From contig NZ_KI912266.1 in the NCBI RefSeq assembly GCF_000235425.2, positions 5,391,217 to 5,455,216 on the forward strand: a DNA stretch of 64,000 nt, given 5' to 3'. Under the pieces are notes generated by a model. The model worked only from the letters and a program-made list of their open reading frames with translations, did not search any database and was not told the origin of the DNA. The DNA comes from Pseudofrankia saprophytica (lineage in GTDB: Bacteria; Actinomycetota; Actinomycetes; Frankiales; Frankiaceae). Position 1 is the stretch's first letter. Each line of letters starts with the position of its first letter. Shown here one piece after another: positions 33,356 through 41,395 of the stretch. The position numbers were made by a program, and so were the translations under genes.

Positions 33356-34452
33356 CGGATCACGACCTTGGTGCCGTCGCCTGACGTGATCGAGACCGTC
33401 CCCCCGACCAGCTCCACCGCCGGGAAGGTGCGGCCAAGGCCCCCGCCCGCGCTGACAGCCGCCGTGTCGAAACCCTTGCCCCGGTCTCTCACGACGATCT
33501 CGACCGACCCGGCGGTGGCCTGCACGTAAAGATGGGCCGCGACGTCTCGACCCGCATGCTTGCGGACGTTCGTGAGCGCTTCCCTGGTTGCGGCGACAAC
33601 CGCGTCGGCGACCTCCAGTGGTGGGTCGGACTCGATGTCGATCACGGTGGTGATCTCTGGGAACATCGACTGGACGTCCCCGATCTGCCTGGTGAACGGC
33701 GTGTTCGTTCGTATGTCGGCCAGAAACCAGCGAGCCCGGGCGACGCCCTGCCTCGCCGCTTCGTGAACAGGCTCATCGGTGGCACCGCTCGCCACTCGCT
33801 CCACTACCGGTAGCAGGTAGTCGTGGATGGTTCGGTGCGCGTCCCTCCTGGCGTGCTCGACAACCGTTTCTCGTTCCCGCCTGGACAGCTCCCGTTCAAT
33901 GCGTGCGTTTTCCTGTTGCGATTGCAGCGTCTGCTGAGCAAGACTGCGCAGTTCGCGGGCAATCAGCGTCGCGACGACGAACCAAAGGGCGAACCCCAGC
34001 AAATCCGAAGCAATCTTGACGGTGTAGTTAGGGTACAGCGCCCCCGACCATCCGAGTCCCAGCACGGAGACGATCGCCGCGCCGACCACCGGCCTTCGGA
34101 CCCCGAACCCGAGGAGGGCGGGGCACACCAGCGCGAAGGGCAGCAGGACCGTCATCACCGTCGTACGGCTGTCCGCACTGGCCGCACGCGACCCGATCAC
34201 CATCAGCAGCAGAGAGAACCCCACATCCAACGCGATGGCCTGGCCGTCCCGCGTGCTCCTGACCTTCCGCAGGCGATGGTGCAGGCACGCGGCCTCGACC
34301 ACGCCCATGAGTGCTACCGCGACCGCGAGCCACGGGTGACGCAGGCGATCCCACGCAAAGACCGGCGGGATGAAAAGAAAGCACGACGTCGCCGACCGCG
34401 TATAGGCGATCATCCGTGCCAGCCGTTCCTCGGTGCGCTCTACGACTCCCAC
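33343..34452 (-). CDS. sensor histidine kinase, NarX/DesK-like
   Basis: About 369 residues. The N-terminal half has four or five hydrophobic segments and no extracytoplasmic domain, so it probably senses a membrane-related signal. A coiled coil (QQTLQSQQENARIERELSRRERE) leads to a HisKA_3-like phospho-acceptor segment DAHRTIHDYLLPVVE and an HATPase with TREALTNVRKHAG and VRDRGKGFD. GTG at 34452 chosen as the first in-frame start before the hydrophobic region. The response regulator gene follows with overlap; targets are unknown. Confidence 0.85.
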   Translation of the reverse strand: MGVVERTEERLARMIAYTRSATSCFLFIPPVFAWDRLRHPWLAVAVALMGVVEAACLHHRLRKVRSTRDGQAIALDVGFSLLLMVIGSRAASADSRTTVMTVLLPFALVCPALLGFGVRRPVVGAAIVSVLGLGWSGALYPNYTVKIASDLLGFALWFVVATLIARELRSLAQQTLQSQQENARIERELSRRERETVVEHARRDAHRTIHDYLLPVVERVASGATDEPVHEAARQGVARARWFLADIRTNTPFTRQIGDVQSMFPEITTVIDIESDPPLEVADAVVAATREALTNVRKHAGRDVAAHLYVQATAGSVEIVVRDRGKGFDTAAVSAGGGLGRTFPAVELVGGTVSITSGDGTKVVIRWPG

Positions 34453-34778
34453 CGACGCCCCATCCCTTGTCCGCGCGCCCCCGACCCATCGACACGCACG
34501 CCGTCGGTGTTGGCTATCCAGTCGGTGTTGGCTAAGAGCAGGAGATCCGAGGACACCGCAAGGATGGTCGATGTCACAACGCCAGATATGGTCGCCCCAC
34601 CGGGCCCCAACCAAGACCCACACTACTGTCACACACACAGCGCCGAAGACGTTCCCGTACTAACAGTACCGACCCTGCGGGAATATTCCTCGATGACCCG
34701 CGACATGGCCACCAGTCTGACGGTCCTGAGCGCAACACCGTCCACTCCCCCGGCCGCTCACGGTCTCGCGTGGACGAT
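34453..34778. other. intergenic region with a 14-bp direct repeat
   Basis: 326 bases between the kinase gene start and a TetR gene end, both minus strand. GTCGGTGTTGGCTA occurs twice (34503-34516 and 34521-34534), 18 bases apart, about 50-80 bases upstream of the kinase start, and GTAC-TAACA-GTAC lies at 34657-34669. These may be binding sites. No supported gene. Confidence 0.45.
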
Positions 34779-35387
34779 TCAGTCCTGCGGGCCGAGTCGG
34801 TCGTCGAGGTGGCACGCGAGGAGGCGTCGCGCGTCGTCCGTTGATCGCCGGCCGGCGAGAACCGCATTGCCGAGCCCGACGGTCAACGCGAGGACGATGG
34901 ACGCCTCGGCGACGGGATCCCGTTCAGGGGCCAGCCGCCCGTCGGCCTGGCAGGCACGCAGCTGCTCGACAAGCCATGTCTCGAGGGCATCGGGGTCGCT
35001 CCCGTAGGGCTGGGCGGCCAGCGCGGGATTGGTGAGCGCGAGCGCGAAGTACTGGTTGTAGAGGACGTAGAGCGATCGACTTTCGGCGTCCAGCGGCAGC
35101 GTCGCCGTCAGGACGAACTCGATCCGTGCCCGGCCGGCGGGAGGCAGCACGCCGGAGGCAAGGCGCGGCTGCACCCGCTCGGTGAACTGCTCACCGACCC
35201 GGCGCAGGCCGAACAGCAGCAGCTGCTCCTTGGTCTCGAAGTAGTACTGGACCAGCCGCACCGACACCCCGGCCTCGGCCGCCACCTCCCGGAACCCGGC
35301 CGCGTGCAACCCCTGTGCGGCCGCGACGCGCAGCAGCGCGTCGGCGATGTGGCGGCGGCGCTGGTCGTGGTCGACCCGTTTCGGCAT
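34779..35387 (-). CDS. TetR/AcrR family transcriptional regulator
   Basis: 202 residues. HTH region: RRRHIADALLRVAAAQGLHAAGFREVAAEAGVSVRLVQYYFETKEQLLLF. The C-terminal half (LNDRLGP-type end) resembles the BetI/TetR_C group. AAAGGA precedes the ATG. It is divergent from an alpha/beta hydrolase gene, and a long palindrome covers the hydrolase start, which argues for direct repression. Confidence 0.9.
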   Translation of the reverse strand: MPKRVDHDQRRRHIADALLRVAAAQGLHAAGFREVAAEAGVSVRLVQYYFETKEQLLLFGLRRVGEQFTERVQPRLASGVLPPAGRARIEFVLTATLPLDAESRSLYVLYNQYFALALTNPALAAQPYGSDPDALETWLVEQLRACQADGRLAPERDPVAEASIVLALTVGLGNAVLAGRRSTDDARRLLACHLDDRLGPQD

Positions 35388-35394
35388 CGCATCC

Positions 35395-35420
35395 TTTCGT
35401 GGTACAACCGTACCATGAAA
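35395..35420. promoter_or_regulatory. 26-bp palindrome covering the hydrolase start codon
   Basis: TTTC-N-TGGTAC-AACC-GTACCA-N-GAAA: arms of 11 positions with one unpaired position, centred at 35407.5. The ATG of the hydrolase (35415-35417) is part of the right arm and the TetR start is 8 bases from the left end. Binding by the TetR protein would block both genes. Confidence 0.75.
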
Positions 35421-36326
35421 GCTCGGGAAGACCGAACGGTCGGCCGGTTCCGTGGTGACAAGCAGCGTGCCAGGTTCCTCGCCGCCTACGACGCGGCGTT
35501 CGCCGCGCTGTGGCCGACACCGTGGACGGAAGCCGACCTCGAGACCGATTTCGGTACCACCCATGTGCACCGCTACGGGCCTGACACCGGCGTGCCGGTC
35601 GTGTTGCTGCACGGCGCGAGCTCGAACGCGGTCCAGTGGTACCCGTTCCTGAACGCCCTTGGTGCCCGGCACCCGGTGATCGCTCTGGACACCATCGGCG
35701 ACCCCGGCCGCAGCGTCGCCCGCCGCCCGCTCCATGACCCGCCCGACAGCGCCGCCTGGCTCGACCAGACCCTTGCGGGCCTCGGCGTCTCCCAGGCACA
35801 TCTGATCGGGCACTCCTACGGCGGCTGGCTGGCCCTCAACCAGGCGCTGCACGCACCGGATCGGCTCATGAGCGTGACCGCGCTCGATCCGGGCGGGCTG
35901 GAGAAGGTGAGCGCCCGGTTCATCTGGCTGATGTACCTGAACGGGATGGCCGGTCTCGCTCCGCCGCCGCTGCGCCGACGGCTGGCGGTCTGGCTGGACA
36001 ACCCGGTCCTGGTCGTCCCCGAGCTCAGGAAGGTCCTGCTGACGGGTGCGCGGGCGTTCCGTACCCGGCGGCCCGCCCCCGAGCCGCTGTCCGATGACGA
36101 TCTCCGGGCCATCGAGACACCGGCCCTTGTCCTGATCGGGCAGCGCAGCCCGCTGCTGCACCCCGCGCGCGCTCAGGCTCGGGTGGCGCTCATGCCGCAC
36201 GGCCAGGCCGAGATCCTGCCCGGAGTCGGCCACGGGCCGGGCTTCCAGCGCGGCGACGACGTCGACGTCAACGCCCGGCTTCTCGCCTTCCTCGACGCCA
36301 CGCAGGACCGCTCCCTACGGGGGTAG
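35415..36326 (+). CDS. alpha/beta hydrolase
   Basis: 303 residues. Oxyanion region VVLLHGASSNAVQWYPFL, nucleophile in LIGHSYGGWLALNQAL, acid near ALDPGG/LVLIGQRSPLL, and the final His in ILPGVGHGPGF. Similar proteins hydrolyse small esters or C-C bonds; the substrate is unknown. There is no ribosome site, because the start codon lies inside the operator palindrome, so the mRNA may be leaderless. Regulated by the divergent TetR gene. Confidence 0.87.
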   Translation: MKAREDRTVGRFRGDKQRARFLAAYDAAFAALWPTPWTEADLETDFGTTHVHRYGPDTGVPVVLLHGASSNAVQWYPFLNALGARHPVIALDTIGDPGRSVARRPLHDPPDSAAWLDQTLAGLGVSQAHLIGHSYGGWLALNQALHAPDRLMSVTALDPGGLEKVSARFIWLMYLNGMAGLAPPPLRRRLAVWLDNPVLVVPELRKVLLTGARAFRTRRPAPEPLSDDDLRAIETPALVLIGQRSPLLHPARAQARVALMPHGQAEILPGVGHGPGFQRGDDVDVNARLLAFLDATQDRSLRG

Positions 36327-36347
36327 GGCAAGGCGGCGGGATCCCCG

Positions 36348-37565
36348 TCAGGCCATCTCGTAGCGGATGGGGACACGTTTCGGGCCGCCGACGAAGAGGG
36401 TTTCGACGTATTCGACGGGGCCGGCCAGCTCGATGGACCGGATCCGGGGCACCAGCTCGGCGTAGAGGGCACGGCCCTCCAGGCGGGCCAGGTGGGTGCC
36501 CAGGCAGTAGTGGGCGCCGAAGCCGAAGCCGACGTGCCTGTTCGGCGTGCGGCCGACATCGAAGACGTCCGGGCGCTCGAAGATGGTCTCGTCCCGGTTC
36601 GCCGACGGGTAGGAGAGCAGCACCGCGTCGCCGGCGGGGATGGGTACCCCGCGCACGGCGGTGTCCTTCACGGCCGTACGCATGAAGTGCTTGACCGGCG
36701 ATACCCAGCGGATCATCTCGTCGACCGCGGTCGGCACGAGCGAGGGGTCGGCGGACAGCCGCCGCCACTGCTCCGGGTTCTCCAGCAGGGCGTGCATCCC
36801 GCCGGAGATGGCGGCGCTCGTCGTGTCGTGGCCGGCGGTCGCGATCAGCACGTAGTAGCCGACCGCCTCCAGCTCCCCGATCAGATCCCCCTCGATCGTG
36901 GCGTTGGCGATCACGGAGGCGAGGTCGTCGGTCGGGTTCTCCCGGCGGTTCGCGATCAGCCCCTGGAAGTACTGGAAGAAGTCCAGCAGCGCCAGCCCGG
37001 CCGCCTCGTCGCTCCCGTCTCTGGCCATCTCCGCGTCGTCGGCGCCGAACAGCTCCTGGGTGAGCTTCAGCATCCGCGGGAAGTCCTCCTCGGGCATCCC
37101 GAGCAGCGACAGGATCACGTAGAGCGGGTAGTGCGCGGCGACGTCCCGGAAGAAGTCACACTCACCGCCGAGCTCGGCCAGGTGGTCGACGTAGCGTCTG
37201 GCGAGCTGGGCTATCCGGTCGGACAGCTTGCGGATGCCGGCCGGCTTGAACCAGTCCGCGCTGATGTGCCGGTAGACCAGATGGTCTGGCGCGTCCATCT
37301 GCACGAGCGTGCGCACCGGCGGCGCCGGGGCGTCGGGGTGCTGGTTCACGGTCGTGCGCGGCGCGTTGTGCCACAGCTCCGACTCGCGCGCGATCTCCAT
37401 GACGTCGTCGTACCGGGTGATGGCCCAGAACGGCGCGTACTTCGCCGACTCCACCCGATGGACGGGCGACTCGCGGCGCAGCAGCGCGGTGGCGGCGTGG
37501 AACCGCTTCTCGTCCGCGTACGCGCGCGGGTCGGTGAAGACGCCGGACGCTTCTTCCAGATCCAT
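36348..37565 (-). CDS. cytochrome P450
   Basis: 405 residues, soluble bacterial class. I-helix AGHDTTSAAISGG, ExxR in the K-helix region (EMIRWVSPVKHFMR), and heme loop FGFGAHYCLGTHLARLEGRAL with the cysteine ligand. Heme insertion and substrate oxidation need a ferredoxin and reductase, not encoded here. AAAGGA lies upstream of the ATG. The nearest same-strand gene upstream is a mycofactocin-type SDR, which suggests that both act on one alcohol/ketone or terpenoid pathway; an intervening hairpin means that they may be separate transcripts. Confidence 0.93.
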   Translation of the reverse strand: MDLEEASGVFTDPRAYADEKRFHAATALLRRESPVHRVESAKYAPFWAITRYDDVMEIARESELWHNAPRTTVNQHPDAPAPPVRTLVQMDAPDHLVYRHISADWFKPAGIRKLSDRIAQLARRYVDHLAELGGECDFFRDVAAHYPLYVILSLLGMPEEDFPRMLKLTQELFGADDAEMARDGSDEAAGLALLDFFQYFQGLIANRRENPTDDLASVIANATIEGDLIGELEAVGYYVLIATAGHDTTSAAISGGMHALLENPEQWRRLSADPSLVPTAVDEMIRWVSPVKHFMRTAVKDTAVRGVPIPAGDAVLLSYPSANRDETIFERPDVFDVGRTPNRHVGFGFGAHYCLGTHLARLEGRALYAELVPRIRSIELAGPVEYVETLFVGGPKRVPIRYEMA

Positions 37566-37769
37566 ACCCGGTCCTTTGCCGCCAGCGGATGCGACTGGAC
37601 GGCGCCCCTACCGGTGCCCGGCCAGGCGGCCGTCCCGACCGCGGTCGGGATCTGGCCCGGCGGGGTACCCGCCGACAGGCCGGCGGCGGACCCGCCTCCA
37701 GGACTCGCAATATATCTAGATGTAAGGGCCAGCCGCAACGGTCGGGGCGGCGGGGCGGACACCGCCGCC

Positions 37770-37798
37770 GCCCCCGCGTCGCGACACGACGCGGGGGC
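37770..37798 (-). terminator. hairpin after the SDR gene
   Basis: GCCCCCGCGTCG (37770-37781) and CGACGCGGGGGC (37787-37798), 12-bp stem, 5-base loop, between the end of the SDR gene at 37845 and the P450 start. No T-run, but stem strength is high. Confidence 0.65.
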
Positions 37799-37844
37799 GA
37801 CCGCTACCACGAGACGCCCGACGCGTTCCCGCGCCGGAGCGGGC

Positions 37845-38696
37845 TCAGAGGGCTGGTTCGCCCTTGAGCATGCCGCCGGCGTCGATACGCAGGTTGAGGC
37901 CGGTGATGTACTTCGCGTCGTCGGAGGCGAGGAACAGCACCAGCGAGCTGACGTCGTTCGGCTCGATGTACGGGATCGGCATCGACTGCAGCACCGGGAA
38001 CGCCAGCTCCGCGTCCTCGCGGGTCGGGTTCTCCAGGTCGGGACGGAACGTCCGGTAGATCCGGTCGTTCTGCAGCAGGTTGGTGTTGACGTTCGTCGGG
38101 TGGATCGCGTTGAGCCGCACGCTGTGCGGAGCCAGCTGCAACGCCAGCACCTCGGTGTACCGGGCCACCGTCTGCTTGGCCCACGAGTAGCCGACCCCGC
38201 CGGTGTTCCCCATCACCTCGGTGGTGCCCTTCATCATCCCGGCCGTCGAACCGGTCAGGACGATCGACGCGCCGGCCTTCAGGTGCGGCAGGCTGACCGC
38301 GACCGTGTTCATGACGCCGATCAGGTCGACGTCGGTGCCGTCGACGAACCCACCGGCCAGCGACAGGTCGTCCCACGGGCAGACACCCGCGTTCCCAAGG
38401 ACGATGTCGAGCCGGCCGAACCGGGCCAGCCCCTCGTCCAGCGCCGCGCGCAGCTGGGACCGCTCCCGCACGTCGGCCTTGACCGCCACGATGCCCCGAC
38501 CGAGCGCCTCGACCTCCTTCACGGTCTGCGCGAGGTCCTCCGGCGTCCCCAGCGGGTATGGCACGCTCGCGATCTGCTCGCACAGGTCGACCGCGATGAT
38601 GTCCGCGCCCTCCCCGGCAAGCCGCACCGCGTGGCTACGGCCCTGGCCGCGCGCGGCCCCGGTGATGAACGCGACCCGGCCATCGAGCTTGCCCAT
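37845..38696 (-). CDS. mycofactocin-coupled SDR-family oxidoreductase
   Basis: 283 residues. Rossmann GAARGQGRSHAVRLA, then the insertion typical of mycofactocin-dependent SDRs (VDLCEQIASVPYPLGTPEDLAQTVKEVEALG), catalytic Ser in VLTGSTAGMMKG, YSWAK as the YxxxK pair, and NAGVCPW. These enzymes keep NAD bound and pass electrons to mycofactocin while oxidising alcohols such as carveol. The ATG follows GGAGGA. The P450 gene downstream may create the alcohol substrate. Confidence 0.9.
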   Translation of the reverse strand: MGKLDGRVAFITGAARGQGRSHAVRLAGEGADIIAVDLCEQIASVPYPLGTPEDLAQTVKEVEALGRGIVAVKADVRERSQLRAALDEGLARFGRLDIVLGNAGVCPWDDLSLAGGFVDGTDVDLIGVMNTVAVSLPHLKAGASIVLTGSTAGMMKGTTEVMGNTGGVGYSWAKQTVARYTEVLALQLAPHSVRLNAIHPTNVNTNLLQNDRIYRTFRPDLENPTREDAELAFPVLQSMPIPYIEPNDVSSLVLFLASDDAKYITGLNLRIDAGGMLKGEPAL

Positions 38697-38895
38697 GCTG
38701 AGTCCTCCAGGTTGTTCGAGCGGTCGGTGCGGCCAGGCAACCGGCGGCCGGCCGGGGTCGGTGAACGGCACCAGACCCCGGGAGCGCTTGGAACCGGTGT
38801 AGCCGTCGGCGACGATTCCCCATCGGTCTCGCGATCGGTCTCGCGGCACACCCTCTAGATATTGGATATTTCCGCTCGACGACGGGAGCGTCAAG

Positions 38896-38944
38896 CGACC
38901 GCCTCGGAGTCACCGATGGGATCCGGGCGACTCCGAGGCGGTCG
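38896..38944. terminator. 16-bp hairpin after the SMR gene
   Basis: Arms at 38896-38911 and 38929-38944 (CGACCGCCTCGGAGTC) pair perfectly over 16 bp, loop 17 bases. It ends 13 bases from the SMR stop at 38958 and terminates leftward transcription. Confidence 0.7.
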
Positions 38945-38957
38945 TGGGGCCGCCCGC

Positions 38958-39296
38958 TCAGGCGACGGACCCCGAGGAGCCGACCAGGTTCAGGCCGATC
39001 ACACCGGCGATGATCAGCCCGAGCGAGACGCCCTTGGCCCAGCTCATCGCCTCGCCGAGGAAGAACACGCCGACCACCGCCACCGCCGCGGTGCCGAGGC
39101 CCGCCCAGATCGCGTAGGTCACCGACACCGACAGGGTCCGGACCACGAGGGCGAGCAGCCAGATGGACAGGCCATAGCCAAACAGCACGATCGCGGACCA
39201 CAGCGGGTCCTTGAAGCCGTCGGCGCGCGGGAGCAGCGCGGAGGCCGCGACCTCGCTGCCGATCGCGGTGGCGAGCATGGCAAGGGCTGCGTACAT
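38958..39296 (-). CDS. small multidrug resistance (SMR/EmrE-type) efflux pump
   Basis: 112 residues with four membrane helices, the standard SMR length. The essential membrane-embedded Glu is in MLATAIGSEVAASAL near residue 15, and the helix-4 region LGLIIAGVIGLNLVG fits the family. Exports cationic compounds with H+ as a homodimer. The ATG follows GGAGGG. Divergent from a TetR gene with three palindromic operators between them, so drug-induced derepression is likely. Confidence 0.9.
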   Translation of the reverse strand: MYAALAMLATAIGSEVAASALLPRADGFKDPLWSAIVLFGYGLSIWLLALVVRTLSVSVTYAIWAGLGTAAVAVVGVFFLGEAMSWAKGVSLGLIIAGVIGLNLVGSSGSVA

Positions 39297-39311
39297 GACG
39301 TCCCTCCGAAC

Positions 39312-39365
39312 GTAGCGAACGCTACAAGCGTAGCACTCGCTACGTCTGGATGTAGCAATCGCTAC
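39312..39365. promoter_or_regulatory. three tandem TetR-type operators
   Basis: GTAGC-N4-GCTAC occurs three times: GTAGCGAACGCTAC (39312-39325), GTAGCACTCGCTAC (39330-39343) and GTAGCAATCGCTAC (39352-39365). They fill most of the region between the divergent SMR and TetR genes. Spacing start-to-start is 18 and 22 bases. Confidence 0.85.
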
Positions 39366-39385
39366 GCCCCTACTATGTGGGCCTC

Positions 39386-39970
39386 ATGGGACGCCGAGAG
39401 GACCTGCTCGACCAGGTCACCGATCACGTGCTGGAGCACGGTCTCATCGGTCTGACGCTCCGCCCGGTCGCCGCGGCGATCGGCACCAGCGACCGGATGA
39501 TCATCTACCACTTCGGCAGTCGCGATGAGCTGGTCGCGGCCGTCGTCACGCGCGCGGAGGACCGGGCGGTCGCCGCCGTCGACGCACTCGCCGGCGTCGC
39601 CGGAGTACGCCAGGGCGTCAACGCCCTGTGGGCGGCCCTCCAGACCGACCCGCTCCACCGCTGCACGGACGTCTACGTGCAGGCCGCGGCAACCGGGCTG
39701 ATCGGCCAGGAGCGCTTCGCCACCATCGTCAGGGAGGCGAACGAGCGATGGGTGCGGGCGCTACAGGCCTACCTCGTCCGCTGCGGCGCTCCCCCGGAAA
39801 GGGTCGGCCGCATCGTCCGGCTCGTCGACTCCAGCCTGTACGGGTTCCACCTCGACCTGAGTACCGACCGGCCCGACGAGCTGGCCCTGGGCGTCGACGA
39901 CCTCGCGACCGCCGCCCAGGCCATCGCCGACGGCTCGGACCTGGCGACCCGGGCCGACGAGTGCGGCTAG
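39386..39970 (+). CDS. TetR/AcrR family transcriptional regulator
   Basis: About 194 residues. HTH: LDQVTDHVLEHGLIGLTLRPVAAAIGTSDRMIIYHFGSRDELVAAVV. ATG at 39386 is 9 bases after an in-frame GTG at 39377; neither has a ribosome site. Predicted to bind the three GTAGC-N4-GCTAC palindromes and regulate both itself and the SMR pump. Confidence 0.9.
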   Translation: MGRREDLLDQVTDHVLEHGLIGLTLRPVAAAIGTSDRMIIYHFGSRDELVAAVVTRAEDRAVAAVDALAGVAGVRQGVNALWAALQTDPLHRCTDVYVQAAATGLIGQERFATIVREANERWVRALQAYLVRCGAPPERVGRIVRLVDSSLYGFHLDLSTDRPDELALGVDDLATAAQAIADGSDLATRADECG

Positions 39971-39989
39971 GATCCTAGAGAGTAAGCGC

Positions 39990-40018
39990 TCGCAAACAAC
40001 TGCTTCGCAAACAACTGC
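39990..40018. repeat. 14-bp direct repeat upstream of the amidohydrolase gene
   Basis: TCGCAAACAACTGC at 39990-40003 and again at 40005-40018, period 15 bases, 35 bases before the amidohydrolase start. It could be a site for an activator binding on one face of the helix. Confidence 0.6.
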
Positions 40019-40052
40019 GCCGTAGCCGACCGGCGAGAACCAGGAGCACACG

Positions 40053-41261
40053 ATGCCGAGGCCGAACTGGCAGCTGCTTCCGGACCCCGAGCCGCAGGAA
40101 CGCAGCTACTCGATCGTCTCGGTGGACGATCACCTGACCGAGCCCGCCGACATCTTCGTCAAGCGCTTCCCGGCGAACCTCCGCGACCAGGCACCTCAGG
40201 TGATCACGACGCCGGACGGGTCGGAGGCCTGGCTCTACCGGGACCGCCTCTACCGCGACAACGGGATGAGCGTCGTCGCCGGGCGCCCGAAGTCCGAATG
40301 GACCCTCGACCCACTGAACTTCAGCGAGATGCGCCAGGCCGCGTGGGACGTGCACGCCCGGGTGAAGGACATGGACCTCGACGGCATCTGGGCGTCGCTG
40401 TGCTTCCCGTCCGGCGCGTGGGGCTTCACCGGCCGCGTGCTGTCGATGAACAACGACGAGGAGGTCGGCCTCGCCGCGGTCCGCGCGTGGAACAGCTGGA
40501 TGATCGAGGAATGGCACGGCGCCTACCCGGAGCGCTTCATCCCGATGCAGCTGCCCTGGTTCAAGGACCCGAAGGTCGCCGCCGACGAGGTCCGCCGCAA
40601 CGCCGAGCTCGGCTTCACGTCGGTGTCGTTCCTCGAGTCGCCGCACCTGCTCAAGCTCCCGCCGATCACCAACCACAAGCACTGGGAGCCGTTCTTCAAG
40701 GCGTGCGAGGAGACCGACACGGTCATCTCGCTGCACTGCGGCGCCAGCGGCTTCGTCCTGCAGGGCTCACCCGGCGGCGGCCTGAACGTGCAGACGTCGC
40801 TGTTCCCGGCCGGCGCCTTCTGCGCGGCCGTCGACTGGGTGTGGGCGGGCATCCCGGCGCTCTACCCGAATCTGAAGATCGCGCTGAGCGAGGGCGGCAT
40901 CGGCTGGGTGCCGATGGCGATCAACCGCCTCGACTACGTGCTCGCACACTCCGGCAGCGGCGGCACGCCGTGGACCTACGACGTGACGCCCAGCGAGGCG
41001 CTGCGCCGCAACTTCTACTTCTGCATGCTCGACGACCCAGGCACGCTCGACCAGCGCCACATGATCGGCGTCGACCACATCCTGTTCGAGACCGACTTCC
41101 CGCACGCCGACTCGACCTGGCCGGGCTCGCAGGACCTGCTGCGCAAGCGCTTCGCCGACATCCCCCAGCATGAGGCCGTGATGATCGCCGGTGGCAACGC
41201 CGCGAGGCTGTTCCGCCAGCCGCTCCCCCAGAGCAGTGACTGGCCGACGATCGCCGCGTAG
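40053..41261 (+). CDS. amidohydrolase-family metal-dependent hydrolase (amidohydrolase 2 type)
   Basis: 402 residues, TIM-barrel fold. Metal/active-site landmarks: IVSVDDHLTEPADIF at the N-terminus, ISLHCGASGFV in strand 5 or so, and LFETDFPHADSTWPGS near the end with the catalytic Asp. This branch includes decarboxylases and ring-cleavage-product hydrolases of aromatic breakdown. AGGAG lies upstream of the ATG. Upstream is the short direct repeat at 39990-40018. The substrate is not known. Confidence 0.87.
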   Translation: MPRPNWQLLPDPEPQERSYSIVSVDDHLTEPADIFVKRFPANLRDQAPQVITTPDGSEAWLYRDRLYRDNGMSVVAGRPKSEWTLDPLNFSEMRQAAWDVHARVKDMDLDGIWASLCFPSGAWGFTGRVLSMNNDEEVGLAAVRAWNSWMIEEWHGAYPERFIPMQLPWFKDPKVAADEVRRNAELGFTSVSFLESPHLLKLPPITNHKHWEPFFKACEETDTVISLHCGASGFVLQGSPGGGLNVQTSLFPAGAFCAAVDWVWAGIPALYPNLKIALSEGGIGWVPMAINRLDYVLAHSGSGGTPWTYDVTPSEALRRNFYFCMLDDPGTLDQRHMIGVDHILFETDFPHADSTWPGSQDLLRKRFADIPQHEAVMIAGGNAARLFRQPLPQSSDWPTIAA

Positions 41262-41348
41262 GCCTGCTACGCCGGGCAGGCCTGCTGCCGAGGCTCATCG
41301 GGCAGGCTCGCCGAGCAGCGCACTGGCTGCGGTCGCCGGGCCGGGTGG

Positions 41349-41384
41349 CCCTCCTCGCGGGGGTGGCCGACACCGCGAGGAGGG
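41349..41384. terminator. hairpin between convergent amidohydrolase and ferritin-like genes
   Basis: CCCTCCTCGCGG (41349-41360) pairs with CCGCGAGGAGGG (41373-41384), loop 12 bases. Located between the amidohydrolase stop and the end of the leftward ferritin-like operon. Confidence 0.65.
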
Positions 41385-41395
41385 TGCCCGGCGGG

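Noticed and set aside
36492-38858. 788-codon plus-strand open frame
   Set aside because: Antisense of the P450 and SDR genes, both of which carry complete catalytic motifs.
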